Shown piece by piece: positions 18,657-26,712 of a stretch of DNA of 64,000 nucleotides. The stretch comes from Caballeronia novacaledonica (GTDB taxonomy: Bacteria > Pseudomonadota > Gammaproteobacteria > Burkholderiales > Burkholderiaceae). The first letter of the stretch is position 1; every line of letters begins with the position of its first letter. The position numbers were made by a program, and so were the translations under genes. A model generated the notes under the pieces. The model saw only the letters and a list, made by a program, of their open reading frames with translations, did not search any database and had not been told where the DNA came from. The stretch spans positions 433,391 to 497,390 of the forward strand of contig NZ_OGTP01000002.1 of NCBI RefSeq assembly GCF_900258035.1, written 5' to 3'.

Positions 18657-19745
18657 CTAGAAGCGCCCGCCTACCGCAGCCTTCGCTTTCGTCAGCACAT
18701 CGGGCGGCGTCTTGTAGAGTTCGTCGAGCAACTGGTCCATGCGCTGCCACGAAACAGGGCGCACTTCGAGACCCATGCGCTTCGCTTCCGCGAGGAACTG
18801 CGGGTCCTTCACCGTCTGTTCGAATGCCTGTCGCAATGCGGCCGTGCGCTCCGGCGGGATGCCCGGCGGCGCCGCGAACGGGCGCGCGAACACCTGGCTC
18901 GCGACGATCACCTTCAGCACCTGGCGCGTTTGATCGTTGGGCGCGAGGTCGAGCAGCAGCGGTACATCGGGCAGTTCGGGATGCTTCTCCAGCGCAACCT
19001 GCACGAGAATGTTGATCTTCTTGCCCGTGATCCAGTCGGGATGACGCGTCTGGATCGTGCTCCACGACACGCCGCATTCGCCGTCGATCTCGCCGCGCTC
19101 CATCGCGAGCGCCGTTTCATTGCTACCCGGATAACCGGTCACGAGTTTCAGCTTCGAATTGAAGAGGTTCTTGATCGTCGACGCGATCACATCGGGGTCC
19201 GAGCCGGCGCCCTGCCCGCCCATGCGCGCTTCCTTGTCGACGAGATCCTTGAACGTCTTCACCGGCGACGTATTCCACGTCACACACAGGCTCACATCGC
19301 TCGTGATACTGCCGAGCCACGTGAGCTTGCGCGCGTCGAAACTCGCATCGCCGAGAAGGGGCTCTTCGGGCATCGTGCGACCGAAAGTGCCGAAGGTCGC
19401 GCCGTCTTTCGGCGCGATGCCATAGAGATAGTTCACCGCCTTCAGGCTGCCCGCGCCCGGCATGCTTTGCGGCGTGATAGTCGGCTTGCCCGGAAGAAAG
19501 TTGCCGATGTATTTGCCGAGCAGCCGCGCATAGGTATCGTAGCCGCCGCCGACGGAATAACCGATGGTCATCGTGACATTGCGGCCATTGTAAAAGTCCG
19601 CCACCGGTTCGGCCGCCGTGCGGCCCGCGAGCGGTGCGCACAGCAACACGGCCGCGACTGCGGAGATAGTTGCGTGCGCAACCATGCGCGGACCCCTTCT
19701 TTTAAGGCCTTTGCGCGATGAGGACTGCGAGAGTCGATCGTTCAT
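18657..19745 (-). CDS. Tripartite tricarboxylate transporter substrate-binding protein (TctC/Bug family)
   Basis: The roughly 362-residue precursor has an N-terminal signal anchor (HATISAVAAVLLCAPLAG) and a Bug-type binding domain (ADFYNGRNVTMTIGYSVGGGYD, MPGAGSLKAVNYL). TctC proteins bind carboxylates in the periplasm for the TctAB membrane unit, which is encoded immediately upstream in the same operon. The context suggests an aromatic carboxylate as ligand. MNDRLSQSS at 19745 is chosen; the frame is open to 19916 but overlaps the upstream gene. Confidence 0.85.
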   Translation of the reverse strand: MNDRLSQSSSRKGLKRRGPRMVAHATISAVAAVLLCAPLAGRTAAEPVADFYNGRNVTMTIGYSVGGGYDTYARLLGKYIGNFLPGKPTITPQSMPGAGSLKAVNYLYGIAPKDGATFGTFGRTMPEEPLLGDASFDARKLTWLGSITSDVSLCVTWNTSPVKTFKDLVDKEARMGGQGAGSDPDVIASTIKNLFNSKLKLVTGYPGSNETALAMERGEIDGECGVSWSTIQTRHPDWITGKKINILVQVALEKHPELPDVPLLLDLAPNDQTRQVLKVIVASQVFARPFAAPPGIPPERTAALRQAFEQTVKDPQFLAEAKRMGLEVRPVSWQRMDQLLDELYKTPPDVLTKAKAAVGGRF

Positions 19746-19819
19746 GATGTTGTGTCCACCAGTTATGACAGGCTGGCCGATGTGGGCCGGCCGCCGGCCT
19801 CTTGTGATTGCATGCGAGA

Positions 19820-22039
19820 TCAAACGAGTCCGCCGAGCTGACGCAGCCACGGCAACCAGTCGCCGATAAGTGATTGCGGCCACGGCGTCGAGAAAATGCG
19901 GCCGAATACGAGCCACAACGCGATGGTCATCGCTATCGACAACACAGCCGATGTGCGCCAGCGCTCGCCGAATTCGAACCGCGCAACGAGCAACATAAAG
20001 ATCAGCAATGCGGGCAGGAGGCCGATGACCGCAGCCGTCGCGAGCGCGCCCGCGACCGATGCGAAGAAACGCACGCCGCGCAGATAGATGGTCCGCGTAT
20101 CGAGCGACGATGCGAGACCGTCATGCAACGAAGGATCGCCATGCGCGCCGAAGCTCGCGCCAGCGCTTGCGTTTGCGTTTGCGTTTGCATTGGCCTTCGC
20201 GATGACGTTGGATTGCGGGTCCACGCTGGATTGCAGACCGCTGAAATGCGCGCTGGCGCCGGCCATCGCGAGATCGCCCATCGGGGCAGCCGCATCGAAC
20301 GAAGGAGATACTGTCGTCTCGGTCGCGGGCACGTCGCGCGTGAACAACTGCTCGATCAACACGATGCAGCAGAACACGAGCGCGGCGCATGCGCTGGTCA
20401 TCGGCATGAGGCGCGCGGCGAAGGCCCAGTCGCGTGCGACCATCATCGCGACGATCACGAGTGCGGTAAGCGCCAGCGTGAAGACAATCTGCCAGTCGAA
20501 ACCGCGCAAACGCAGCTTGAAGGATGGCGCTGTACGACGAGAAGTCGAGTGCGAACGCATACGCAGCGTCTTGCGCAAGCCCTTGATCGTCGGGCCGAGC
20601 ACGACCCACAACGCGGCAAGCAGAATCACGATCACGACGGGCCGCGCGAAAAGACCCATGCCGTAGATCTCGTGCGAAATGAAGTAATAGCGCTCGAAGA
20701 TGCTGCCGAGCACGAGGCCGAGAATGAGCGGCGGACGCGGCCAGTTCAGGCGCTTCATGATCCAGCCCACCGCACCGAACAACACCAGCGAACACAGGTC
20801 GCCCCAGCTTTGACTCGCATTGAATGCGCCGAGATAGACGATGGCGATGACGAGCGGAATCAGAACGCCCACCCGCACCGTCGCGAGCCGCGAGAACATG
20901 CTGCTGCCCGAGAGACAGATCACGGCGCCCATGATGTGCGAGATCGTCAGCGTCCAGATGATCGTGTACGTGACGTCGAGATGCTTGGTCAGCATCTCGG
21001 GACCGGGCGTGAAGCCGTGCATGATGAATGCAGAAAGCAGCAGCGCCATCGATGCGCCGGCGGGCATGCCGAATGCCACCGTCGGAATCAGATGTCCGCC
21101 CTCCTTCGCGTTATTCGAGCTTTCCGACGCAATCACGCCGCGAATATCGCCCTTGCCGAAATTCTCCGGGTTCTTCTCGGTGCGAATGGCGTGACCATAC
21201 GCCATCCAGTCGATCACGGCGGAGCCGATGCCGGGCACCGCGCCGAGCAACGCGCCCAGGCCGCTGCAACGCAAGATGAGCCACCAGTGGCGCGCGGCGT
21301 CCCGCACGCCATCCCATTGCGTGCTCGCACGTACGCCGGGTTGCGGACGCTCGCGCGCGATGCCGGTGCGCTCGATCGCCATGTCGGCGAGCTCGGGCAG
21401 CGCGAAGATGCCGAGCGTGACCGGCACGATCGGCAGATGGTCCCATAAATACAAAGTACCAAACGTCCAGCGCAACGTGCCCGTTTGCGGATCGGAGCCG
21501 ATCAGCGAGAGCATCAGACCGAACGACGCGACGGCAAGTCCTTTCATCGGCGCCTTGCCCGACAGCGTCGCGACCATCGAAAGGCCGAAGATGCACATTG
21601 CAAGCAACTCGGCGGAACCGATGTAGAGGACGATCAGGCGCAATACCGGGATCGCGAGGGCGAGCAGCAGCGCGCCGAAGATGCCGCCCGCGAGCGACGA
21701 CGCATAGCCCGCGCCGAACGCGCGCCGCGCATGACCCTGCTTCGCGAGCGGATGGCCGTCGAGCACCGTGGCCGCGGCGCCCACGGTGCCGGGCACGCCG
21801 AACAGCACGGCGGGGATGAAGTCGGACACGGTCGTCACGGCCGCCATGCCGAGCAGAAGCGCGAACGCCGTGTAGCCGTCGAGGTGATAGGTGAATGGAA
21901 TGAGCAGCGCGAGCCCGACGATGCCGCCCAAGCCTGGCACGACGCCGAGCGCGAGTCCGAGCAGCACGCCGCCCAGCATGATCCCGAGACGCAGCGGATC
22001 AAGGATCAGGGTCAGCGCATGGAGGGCGGCGTCGAGCAT
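19820..22039 (-). CDS. Tripartite tricarboxylate transporter permease, TctA fused to a TctB-like domain
   Basis: The 739-residue membrane protein begins with a full TctA large permease (residues about 1-500; LGVVPGLGGIVGLALLIPF, GVPGTVGAAATVLDG, SESSNNAKEGGHLIPTVAFG). After a basic linker (about 505-520) follow a TctB-like half with two membrane segments, a low-complexity loop containing an Asn-Ala repeat (about 640-655), and two to three more segments ending in PWPQSL. No separate tctB gene is present, so the fusion probably supplies both membrane subunits. ATG 22039 has GGGAGG upstream. With TctC downstream it forms a secondary carboxylate importer. Confidence 0.85.
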   Translation of the reverse strand: MLDAALHALTLILDPLRLGIMLGGVLLGLALGVVPGLGGIVGLALLIPFTYHLDGYTAFALLLGMAAVTTVSDFIPAVLFGVPGTVGAAATVLDGHPLAKQGHARRAFGAGYASSLAGGIFGALLLALAIPVLRLIVLYIGSAELLAMCIFGLSMVATLSGKAPMKGLAVASFGLMLSLIGSDPQTGTLRWTFGTLYLWDHLPIVPVTLGIFALPELADMAIERTGIARERPQPGVRASTQWDGVRDAARHWWLILRCSGLGALLGAVPGIGSAVIDWMAYGHAIRTEKNPENFGKGDIRGVIASESSNNAKEGGHLIPTVAFGMPAGASMALLLSAFIMHGFTPGPEMLTKHLDVTYTIIWTLTISHIMGAVICLSGSSMFSRLATVRVGVLIPLVIAIVYLGAFNASQSWGDLCSLVLFGAVGWIMKRLNWPRPPLILGLVLGSIFERYYFISHEIYGMGLFARPVVIVILLAALWVVLGPTIKGLRKTLRMRSHSTSRRTAPSFKLRLRGFDWQIVFTLALTALVIVAMMVARDWAFAARLMPMTSACAALVFCCIVLIEQLFTRDVPATETTVSPSFDAAAPMGDLAMAGASAHFSGLQSSVDPQSNVIAKANANANANASAGASFGAHGDPSLHDGLASSLDTRTIYLRGVRFFASVAGALATAAVIGLLPALLIFMLLVARFEFGERWRTSAVLSIAMTIALWLVFGRIFSTPWPQSLIGDWLPWLRQLGGLV
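20167..20190. repeat. Hexanucleotide tandem repeat inside the tctAB fusion gene
   Basis: Three copies of TTGCGT and a fourth with one change (TTGCAT) stand in tandem. On the coding strand they give alternating Ala-Asn codons in a loop between membrane segments. The 6-bp unit keeps the reading frame, so copy number change would alter only loop length. Confidence 0.75.
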
Positions 22040-22201
22040 CAGCACACCTCCCGGTGGACTTTGCCCGCGGCGGGACGGCCGTCGTGACAGCGCGATCGAG
22101 TGCATGGGGGTCGCATCTCAAGTCTCCGGTAGTTCGCCCGGTTACGTGACCGGGCGTTTATCGTCGAAAAGCAAGTCGAACCGCGAACCGCACTGCGTGT
22201 T

Positions 22202-22270
22202 TGCATGTTGTGTTTTGCATTACGCATTCACGATTGCCTTCTGAGTTATGCGTTTTGCATGCAACATGCA
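22202..22270. repeat. Imperfect inverted repeat between oxygenase 1 and tctAB
   Basis: TGCATGTTG (22202-22210) pairs with CAACATGCA (22262-22270); further inside, GCATTACGCAT pairs imperfectly with ATGCGTTTTGC. The transcript of the oxygenase operon could fold into a long hairpin here, in the roughly 256-bp gap between two same-strand genes. It may be a processing or attenuation site; there is no T-run. Confidence 0.45.
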
Positions 22271-22295
22271 AGCGCGGCGGCGGCGGCGCGGGCGC

Positions 22296-23534
22296 CTATT
22301 CGAAGATGCGCACCAGATCCTGTGCGATCGGCGAATATTTCGCATGCGTGCGCAGCATGAAGCTCGAGAAGCCGTCGCTGTTGTGGTGCTTCTTGCGTTC
22401 GTTGGGCAGATCGATGCACTGATTGCGAACGGGATCGCGCACGAGGCCCATCGGGTCTTCGCCCGCTTCGACCTTCTTCATCTCGCGACGAAGCATGCGG
22501 CGGTAGATCGCGAGACCCTGGTCGGACGCACCGAGGTTTTCGCGCGTCCGGTCGGCGATCGCGCCCTGCGTGATCCACGCCATCATGTCCTGACCATCGA
22601 CGTTATCGACGATGAACTCGCCGTCCTCGTCCTTGAACGGCACGTCGTAGGTATGCAGGCGATCCGTGAGACGCGTCGGCACGTCGATGCCCTTCGGCGG
22701 AAGGTATGCGTTGTACCAGAGATGCAGCGTGTGCTCGTCATCGACAGGCACGCGAATCTGAAACGAGTAGTAGCGCGACGCCTCGTCGCCATTGCCCACG
22801 GCCAGCATGTTCGGGAACACGATCGGATGGCCGATGCGCCAGTCGTCCGAGTCTTCCGGATGTCCCGCGAGCAGGCGGTGCTTCGTCACGCCGAACTCGA
22901 ACTCGTTGAAGGCGATCTTCTCGTGCTTCGCGCTGATCGCGACCTTGATGCCTTCCTGTTCCTTCTGAAACTCGTAGTGGTGACCATGCAGCCACTCGGT
23001 GTGAATCGGATCTACCGAATTCTCCATGATCTGCAGCCAGTTCACCGGCAGCAGCGCACGGCCCATCATGCGGATCGCGCCGGGCGCGACGAAGCCGTCG
23101 AAGCGCGGCAGCAGCGGACGCGGCTCCGGCCCCATGTACGCGAACAGCACGCCGCCGAGTTCCTCGACCGGATACGCGTCGGTTGCCACCTTGTCGCGGA
23201 AAGCGCAATTGTCCGGCTCGTTCGGCTGATCGAGACACTTTCCCTCTGCGCTAAACTCCCAGCCGTGATAGGGACAGCGGATGCCCTGCTCCGTAGGGAT
23301 GCCGTGCGCGAACGATGCGCGCCGGTGCGGACATTGCTCCGCGATCAAGCCGCGCCTTCCTTGCCGATCCCGAAAGAGCACGAGATCCTCGCCGAGCAGA
23401 CGCACACGACGCGTCCACTTGTCGTCGAGTTCCGATGCCGCCGCGAAGGGTTGCCAATAGCGACGCAACAGGTTGCCCATCGGCGTGCCTGGACCGATGC
23501 GCGTCATGGTTTCGTTTTGTTCTGCCGTGAGCAT
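22296..23534 (-). CDS. Rieske aromatic ring-hydroxylating oxygenase, alpha subunit (phthalate 4,5-dioxygenase type), module 1
   Basis: The 412-residue product has the phthalate dioxygenase-type N-terminus TRIGPGTPMGNLLRRYWQP, a Rieske cluster site CPHRRASF..CPYHGWEF (about residues 68-92) and the mononuclear iron site NSVDPIHTEWLHGHH (about 170-185, HxxxxH). These cytosolic enzymes insert oxygen into aromatic acids or O-demethylate them using electrons from a VanB-type reductase, such as the one at 25579-26577. It is the first gene of the minus-strand operon and is divergent from marR across two palindromic operators. The exact substrate cannot be read from sequence; phthalate-like acids fit the neighbours. 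Confidence 0.92.
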   Translation of the reverse strand: MLTAEQNETMTRIGPGTPMGNLLRRYWQPFAAASELDDKWTRRVRLLGEDLVLFRDRQGRRGLIAEQCPHRRASFAHGIPTEQGIRCPYHGWEFSAEGKCLDQPNEPDNCAFRDKVATDAYPVEELGGVLFAYMGPEPRPLLPRFDGFVAPGAIRMMGRALLPVNWLQIMENSVDPIHTEWLHGHHYEFQKEQEGIKVAISAKHEKIAFNEFEFGVTKHRLLAGHPEDSDDWRIGHPIVFPNMLAVGNGDEASRYYSFQIRVPVDDEHTLHLWYNAYLPPKGIDVPTRLTDRLHTYDVPFKDEDGEFIVDNVDGQDMMAWITQGAIADRTRENLGASDQGLAIYRRMLRREMKKVEAGEDPMGLVRDPVRNQCIDLPNERKKHHNSDGFSSFMLRTHAKYSPIAQDLVRIFE

Positions 23535-23608
23535 GAGTCGATTCCCGTATGTTGGAAAAAGCGCGCCGGAGGCACTGTCATGCCGCCAGCCTTGAAACGA
23601 TACTATTC

Positions 23609-23620
23609 TTAGGTACCTAA
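23609..23620. promoter_or_regulatory. Candidate MarR operator, oxygenase side
   Basis: A perfect 12-bp palindrome TTAGGTACCTAA lies 75 bp upstream of the oxygenase 1 start, in the marR/oxygenase spacer. It shares the frame TTAG-N4-CTAA with a second palindrome next to marR. Confidence 0.7.
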
Positions 23621-23764
23621 CTTAAAAATAATGGAAAGTACTAGGTCGGCACCGGGAATTCCGCTGCGACGCGATGGGCCTACAAGAAGCGATGTTTTCG
23701 CCTCAAACATCACGAATCCCCGGATCGGGATTCACCCTGATACGCGAATCATTGACAAACTTAT

Positions 23765-23778
23765 CTTAGTTAACTAAG
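23765..23778. promoter_or_regulatory. Candidate MarR operator, marR side
   Basis: A perfect 14-bp palindrome CTTAGTTAACTAAG ends about 22 bp before the marR start. It contains the same TTAG-N4-CTAA core as the site at 23609. Its position suggests autoregulation of marR. Confidence 0.75.
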
Positions 23779-23800
23779 TTTACGAAAAGGGCACGCGCTG

Positions 23801-24367
23801 ATGCCGAAAACAGGTGAGAGGATGAACAAAAGCGAGAAGATTCCACGCGACCCGCAGCCGGGCACGCTCAAGCACTGGCGCGAAGCGCTGCCGGAAGAGC
23901 GCATGGCGCATCTCGTGAAGGACGCGGCGCGCGGCTTTTCGCGTTCGCTGCAGGCGCGCCTCAAGGAGCATTCGGTGCTCTATGGCCACTGGACGTTTCT
24001 GCGCATCCTCTGGCAGACGGACGGCCTCACGCAGCGGCAATTGAGCGAGCAGGCGGGTGTCGCCGAGCCGACCACGTTCTCCGCATTGAAGACGATGGAA
24101 ACCCTCGGCTATCTCACGCGACAGAAGCTGCCCGACAATCGCAAACAGGTGCGCGTCTTTCTCACGCCAAAGGGCGTCGCGCTGCGCAGCGTGCTCGTGC
24201 CTTACGCGATCGATGTGAACCGCATCGCGCTCGCGGGCATCGCACCGGAAGACATCGCGGCGACGCGGCGCACGTTGCTGGCGATGATCGAGAATCTGGC
24301 CGGCGACGACGTCGCGGCTTCGAAGAACGGCCGCGATGCGGCCAACGGCGACGTCAGCGAGGATTGA
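23801..24367 (+). CDS. MarR family transcriptional regulator of module 1
   Basis: The 188-residue product has the winged helix of MarR proteins: HSVLYGHWTFLRILWQTDGLTQ, LSEQAGVAEPTTFSALKTME and a wing LPDNRKQVRVFLTPKG (residues 50-130). MarR regulators of aromatic pathways usually repress until an aromatic acid or its CoA ester binds. Two palindromes in the upstream spacer are its likely sites. ATG 23801 or ATG 23822 could be the start. The stop overlaps or abuts the next gene, with which it forms an operon. Confidence 0.93.
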   Translation: MPKTGERMNKSEKIPRDPQPGTLKHWREALPEERMAHLVKDAARGFSRSLQARLKEHSVLYGHWTFLRILWQTDGLTQRQLSEQAGVAEPTTFSALKTMETLGYLTRQKLPDNRKQVRVFLTPKGVALRSVLVPYAIDVNRIALAGIAPEDIAATRRTLLAMIENLAGDDVAASKNGRDAANGDVSED

Positions 24368-24369
24368 TT

Positions 24370-25560
24370 GTGACGACTCAAGGTGACGCGGCGAAGAGCG
24401 TGCGTATCGGCATCGTCGGCTTCGGCACGGCGGGGCGTGCGTTCGTGCCGGCGATCGAGAAGCATGACGGCTTCGTGTTCGCGGGCTTCGCCGATCCGTC
24501 GGCGTCGGTGCGCGAACGCGGTGCGCAGGAGTTCGGCGTCGCGGCTTACGACAGCATCGACGAGCTCATCGAACATGGCGCGCTCGATGCCGTGTACGTC
24601 GCATCGCCAACGACGCTTCATCGTGCGCATGTCGAGCTTGCCGCGCGCGCGGGCAAGCACGTGCTCGTCGAAAAGCCCATGGCCGCCAATCTCGACGATG
24701 CACACGCAATGGTCGCGTCCGCGGAGACGGCAGGCGTCGTGCTGCTCGTCGGACACTCCCACAGCTACGATTTGCCGATCCATGCGATGCGCGAGCTTGT
24801 CGCTTCGGGCGAACTCGGCCGCGTGCGCATGGTGCATACGTGGTGCTTCACGGACTGGATCTACCGCCCGCGCCGCCCCGACGAACTCGATGCATCGCAA
24901 GGCGGCGGCGTGACGCTGCGCCAGGGCTCGCATCAGTTCGACATCATTCGTCTGCTCGCGGGTGGCGCGGCGCGCAGCGTGCGCGCAAGGACCTTCGACT
25001 GGGATGCCGAGCGCCGCGCGATCGGCGCGCATACGGTGTTCATCGAATTCGAAAATGGCGCCGCGGCCACGGCGGTCTACAACGGCTATGGCCGGTTCGC
25101 GAGCGCGGAGTTGTGCTTCGACGTCGGCGAATGGGGCTTTCCCGCGCAGTCGCGCGCGATTGCAAAGCCTGCAAGCCTCGAAGACGAATTGCGCGCCAAG
25201 GCCGAACGCGCGCGCAATGCGATCCCAGCGAGCGCGCCGAATCAGCCGTTCTTCGGCCTTACCATCGTGAGTTGCGAGCGCGGCGAAATACGCCAGTCGC
25301 CGAAAGGCTTGCTCGTCTATACGCGTGACGGCAAGCGCGAAATCGAATTGCCGACCGATCTATCGCCGCGCGAACTCGTGATGCGCGAGTTCCACGATGC
25401 AATCAGCGGAAGCAAGCGCGCCATTCACGACGGTCGCTGGGGATTGGCCAATCTCGAAGTGTGCGCGGCGGCGATTGCATCGTCCGAACGTGGCGCGGAA
25501 GTATTTCTGGAACATCAGGTCGCGCTCGAGCCGTCGCGTGATAACTTGATCGAACTGTGA
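24370..25560 (+). CDS. Gfo/Idh/MocA family oxidoreductase, Pht4-like dihydrodiol dehydrogenase candidate
   Basis: The 396-residue product has an N-terminal NAD(P)-binding fold (IGIVGFGTAGRAFVPAIE) and the EKPMAANLDDA motif near residue 100, typical of Gfo/Idh/MocA proteins. Pht4, the 4,5-dihydro-4,5-dihydroxyphthalate dehydrogenase, belongs to this family and lies in a comparable operon, so the same step is proposed here. GTG 24370 is preferred because GAGGA lies 8 bases upstream; an alternative TTG at 24364 overlaps the marR stop. The next gene encodes the oxygenase reductase. Confidence 0.87.
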   Translation: MTTQGDAAKSVRIGIVGFGTAGRAFVPAIEKHDGFVFAGFADPSASVRERGAQEFGVAAYDSIDELIEHGALDAVYVASPTTLHRAHVELAARAGKHVLVEKPMAANLDDAHAMVASAETAGVVLLVGHSHSYDLPIHAMRELVASGELGRVRMVHTWCFTDWIYRPRRPDELDASQGGGVTLRQGSHQFDIIRLLAGGAARSVRARTFDWDAERRAIGAHTVFIEFENGAAATAVYNGYGRFASAELCFDVGEWGFPAQSRAIAKPASLEDELRAKAERARNAIPASAPNQPFFGLTIVSCERGEIRQSPKGLLVYTRDGKREIELPTDLSPRELVMREFHDAISGSKRAIHDGRWGLANLEVCAAAIASSERGAEVFLEHQVALEPSRDNLIEL

Positions 25561-25578
25561 GGCGGTGAAAGAGTCCGC

Positions 25579-26577
25579 ATGAGAATCATGAATACACTTA
25601 GCATGCCTGATCGAATTGAAGAGGCCGATGAAGTGCTTGCACTCACGGTCACGAATAAACGCGAGATCGCGGAAGACATCTTCCTGTTCGAATTGCGCGA
25701 TGAAAACGGCGGCGCGCTGCCGCCCTTCACGGCCGGCGCGCATGTGCTGGTGCATACGCCCGCGGGCATTGCGCGACGCTATTCGCTTTGCAACGATCCC
25801 GCCGAACGCGATCGCTACGTGATCGCCGTGAAACGCGATGCGGCGGGCGGCGGCGGCTCGCTCAGCATGGCGCTCGATGTACACGTCGGCACTACACTTG
25901 ATGTGTCGTCGCCGTTGAACTACTTCGCGCTCGCCAACGATGCATCGCGCTATTTGCTGATCGCGGGCGGCATCGGCATTACGCCGATGCGCGCGATGAT
26001 GGCCGAAATCGCCGCACGCGGCGCGCATTTCGATGTGATCTATTGCACGCGTTCACCCGAATCGACCGCGTTTCTCGACGAGTTAAAAGCAGGCGAGCTT
26101 GCATCCCGCGTGCGTGTGCATCACGATTTCGGCGACCGCACGCGATCACTCGAAATCGCACCGCTCGTCGCCGATCGCACCGGCGATACGCACATCTATT
26201 GCTGCGGCCCTCGTCCATTGATGCAGGCCGTGCGCGACGCCGCCTCGCACTGGCCCTCTTCCGCCGTGCATTTCGAAGACTTCGGCACGAGCACGCGCGA
26301 GAACACATCAAGCGAAACGGCGTTCACTGTGAGACTCGCTCGCAGCGGCGGATGCGTGACTGTCGCGCCAGGCGAAACGATCCTCGATGCCTTGCGAGCA
26401 AACGGTATCGACACGCCCAGTTCGTGCGAGGCGGGCACATGTGGTTCGTGCAGAACCCGTTTGCTCGCGGGCGAAGCCGATCATCGCGACTTCGTGCTCG
26501 ACGACGATGAACAGACTTCGGAGATCATGATCTGCGTATCGCGCGCGCGGTCGGATACATTGGTGCTCGATATCTGA
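25579..26577 (+). CDS. PDR/VanB family oxygenase reductase (FMN, NAD, C-terminal 2Fe-2S), module 1
   Basis: The 332-residue product has an FMN-binding RRYSLCNDP near residue 70, the NAD-binding GGIGITPM near 135, YCCGPRPLM near 215 and a C-terminal plant-type 2Fe-2S site CEAGTCGSC..C (about 285-320). This is the phthalate dioxygenase reductase layout; it passes electrons from NADH to a Rieske oxygenase, most likely the one at 22296-23534. It ends the marR operon. Several ATG codons near 25579 could start it. Confidence 0.92.
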   Translation: MRIMNTLSMPDRIEEADEVLALTVTNKREIAEDIFLFELRDENGGALPPFTAGAHVLVHTPAGIARRYSLCNDPAERDRYVIAVKRDAAGGGGSLSMALDVHVGTTLDVSSPLNYFALANDASRYLLIAGGIGITPMRAMMAEIAARGAHFDVIYCTRSPESTAFLDELKAGELASRVRVHHDFGDRTRSLEIAPLVADRTGDTHIYCCGPRPLMQAVRDAASHWPSSAVHFEDFGTSTRENTSSETAFTVRLARSGGCVTVAPGETILDALRANGIDTPSSCEAGTCGSCRTRLLAGEADHRDFVLDDDEQTSEIMICVSRARSDTLVLDI

Positions 26578-26712
26578 TGGCGCGCCGAAACAAGGAAGAG
26601 GATCAGACGCGATTCCATTCGCGTTCATCGCATAAATTAAGGTTATTCGCCACGAGACACCGCGTTCGTCTTTACTCTTGAAGCAACGAGACGAACGATA
26701 AAAGGTGACGTC

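Noticed and set aside
17844..21448. Long plus-strand frames of 625 and 524 codons
   Set aside because: They lie opposite the class II aldolase, tctC and tctAB genes and show shadow-type composition; the minus-strand proteins have clear family motifs.
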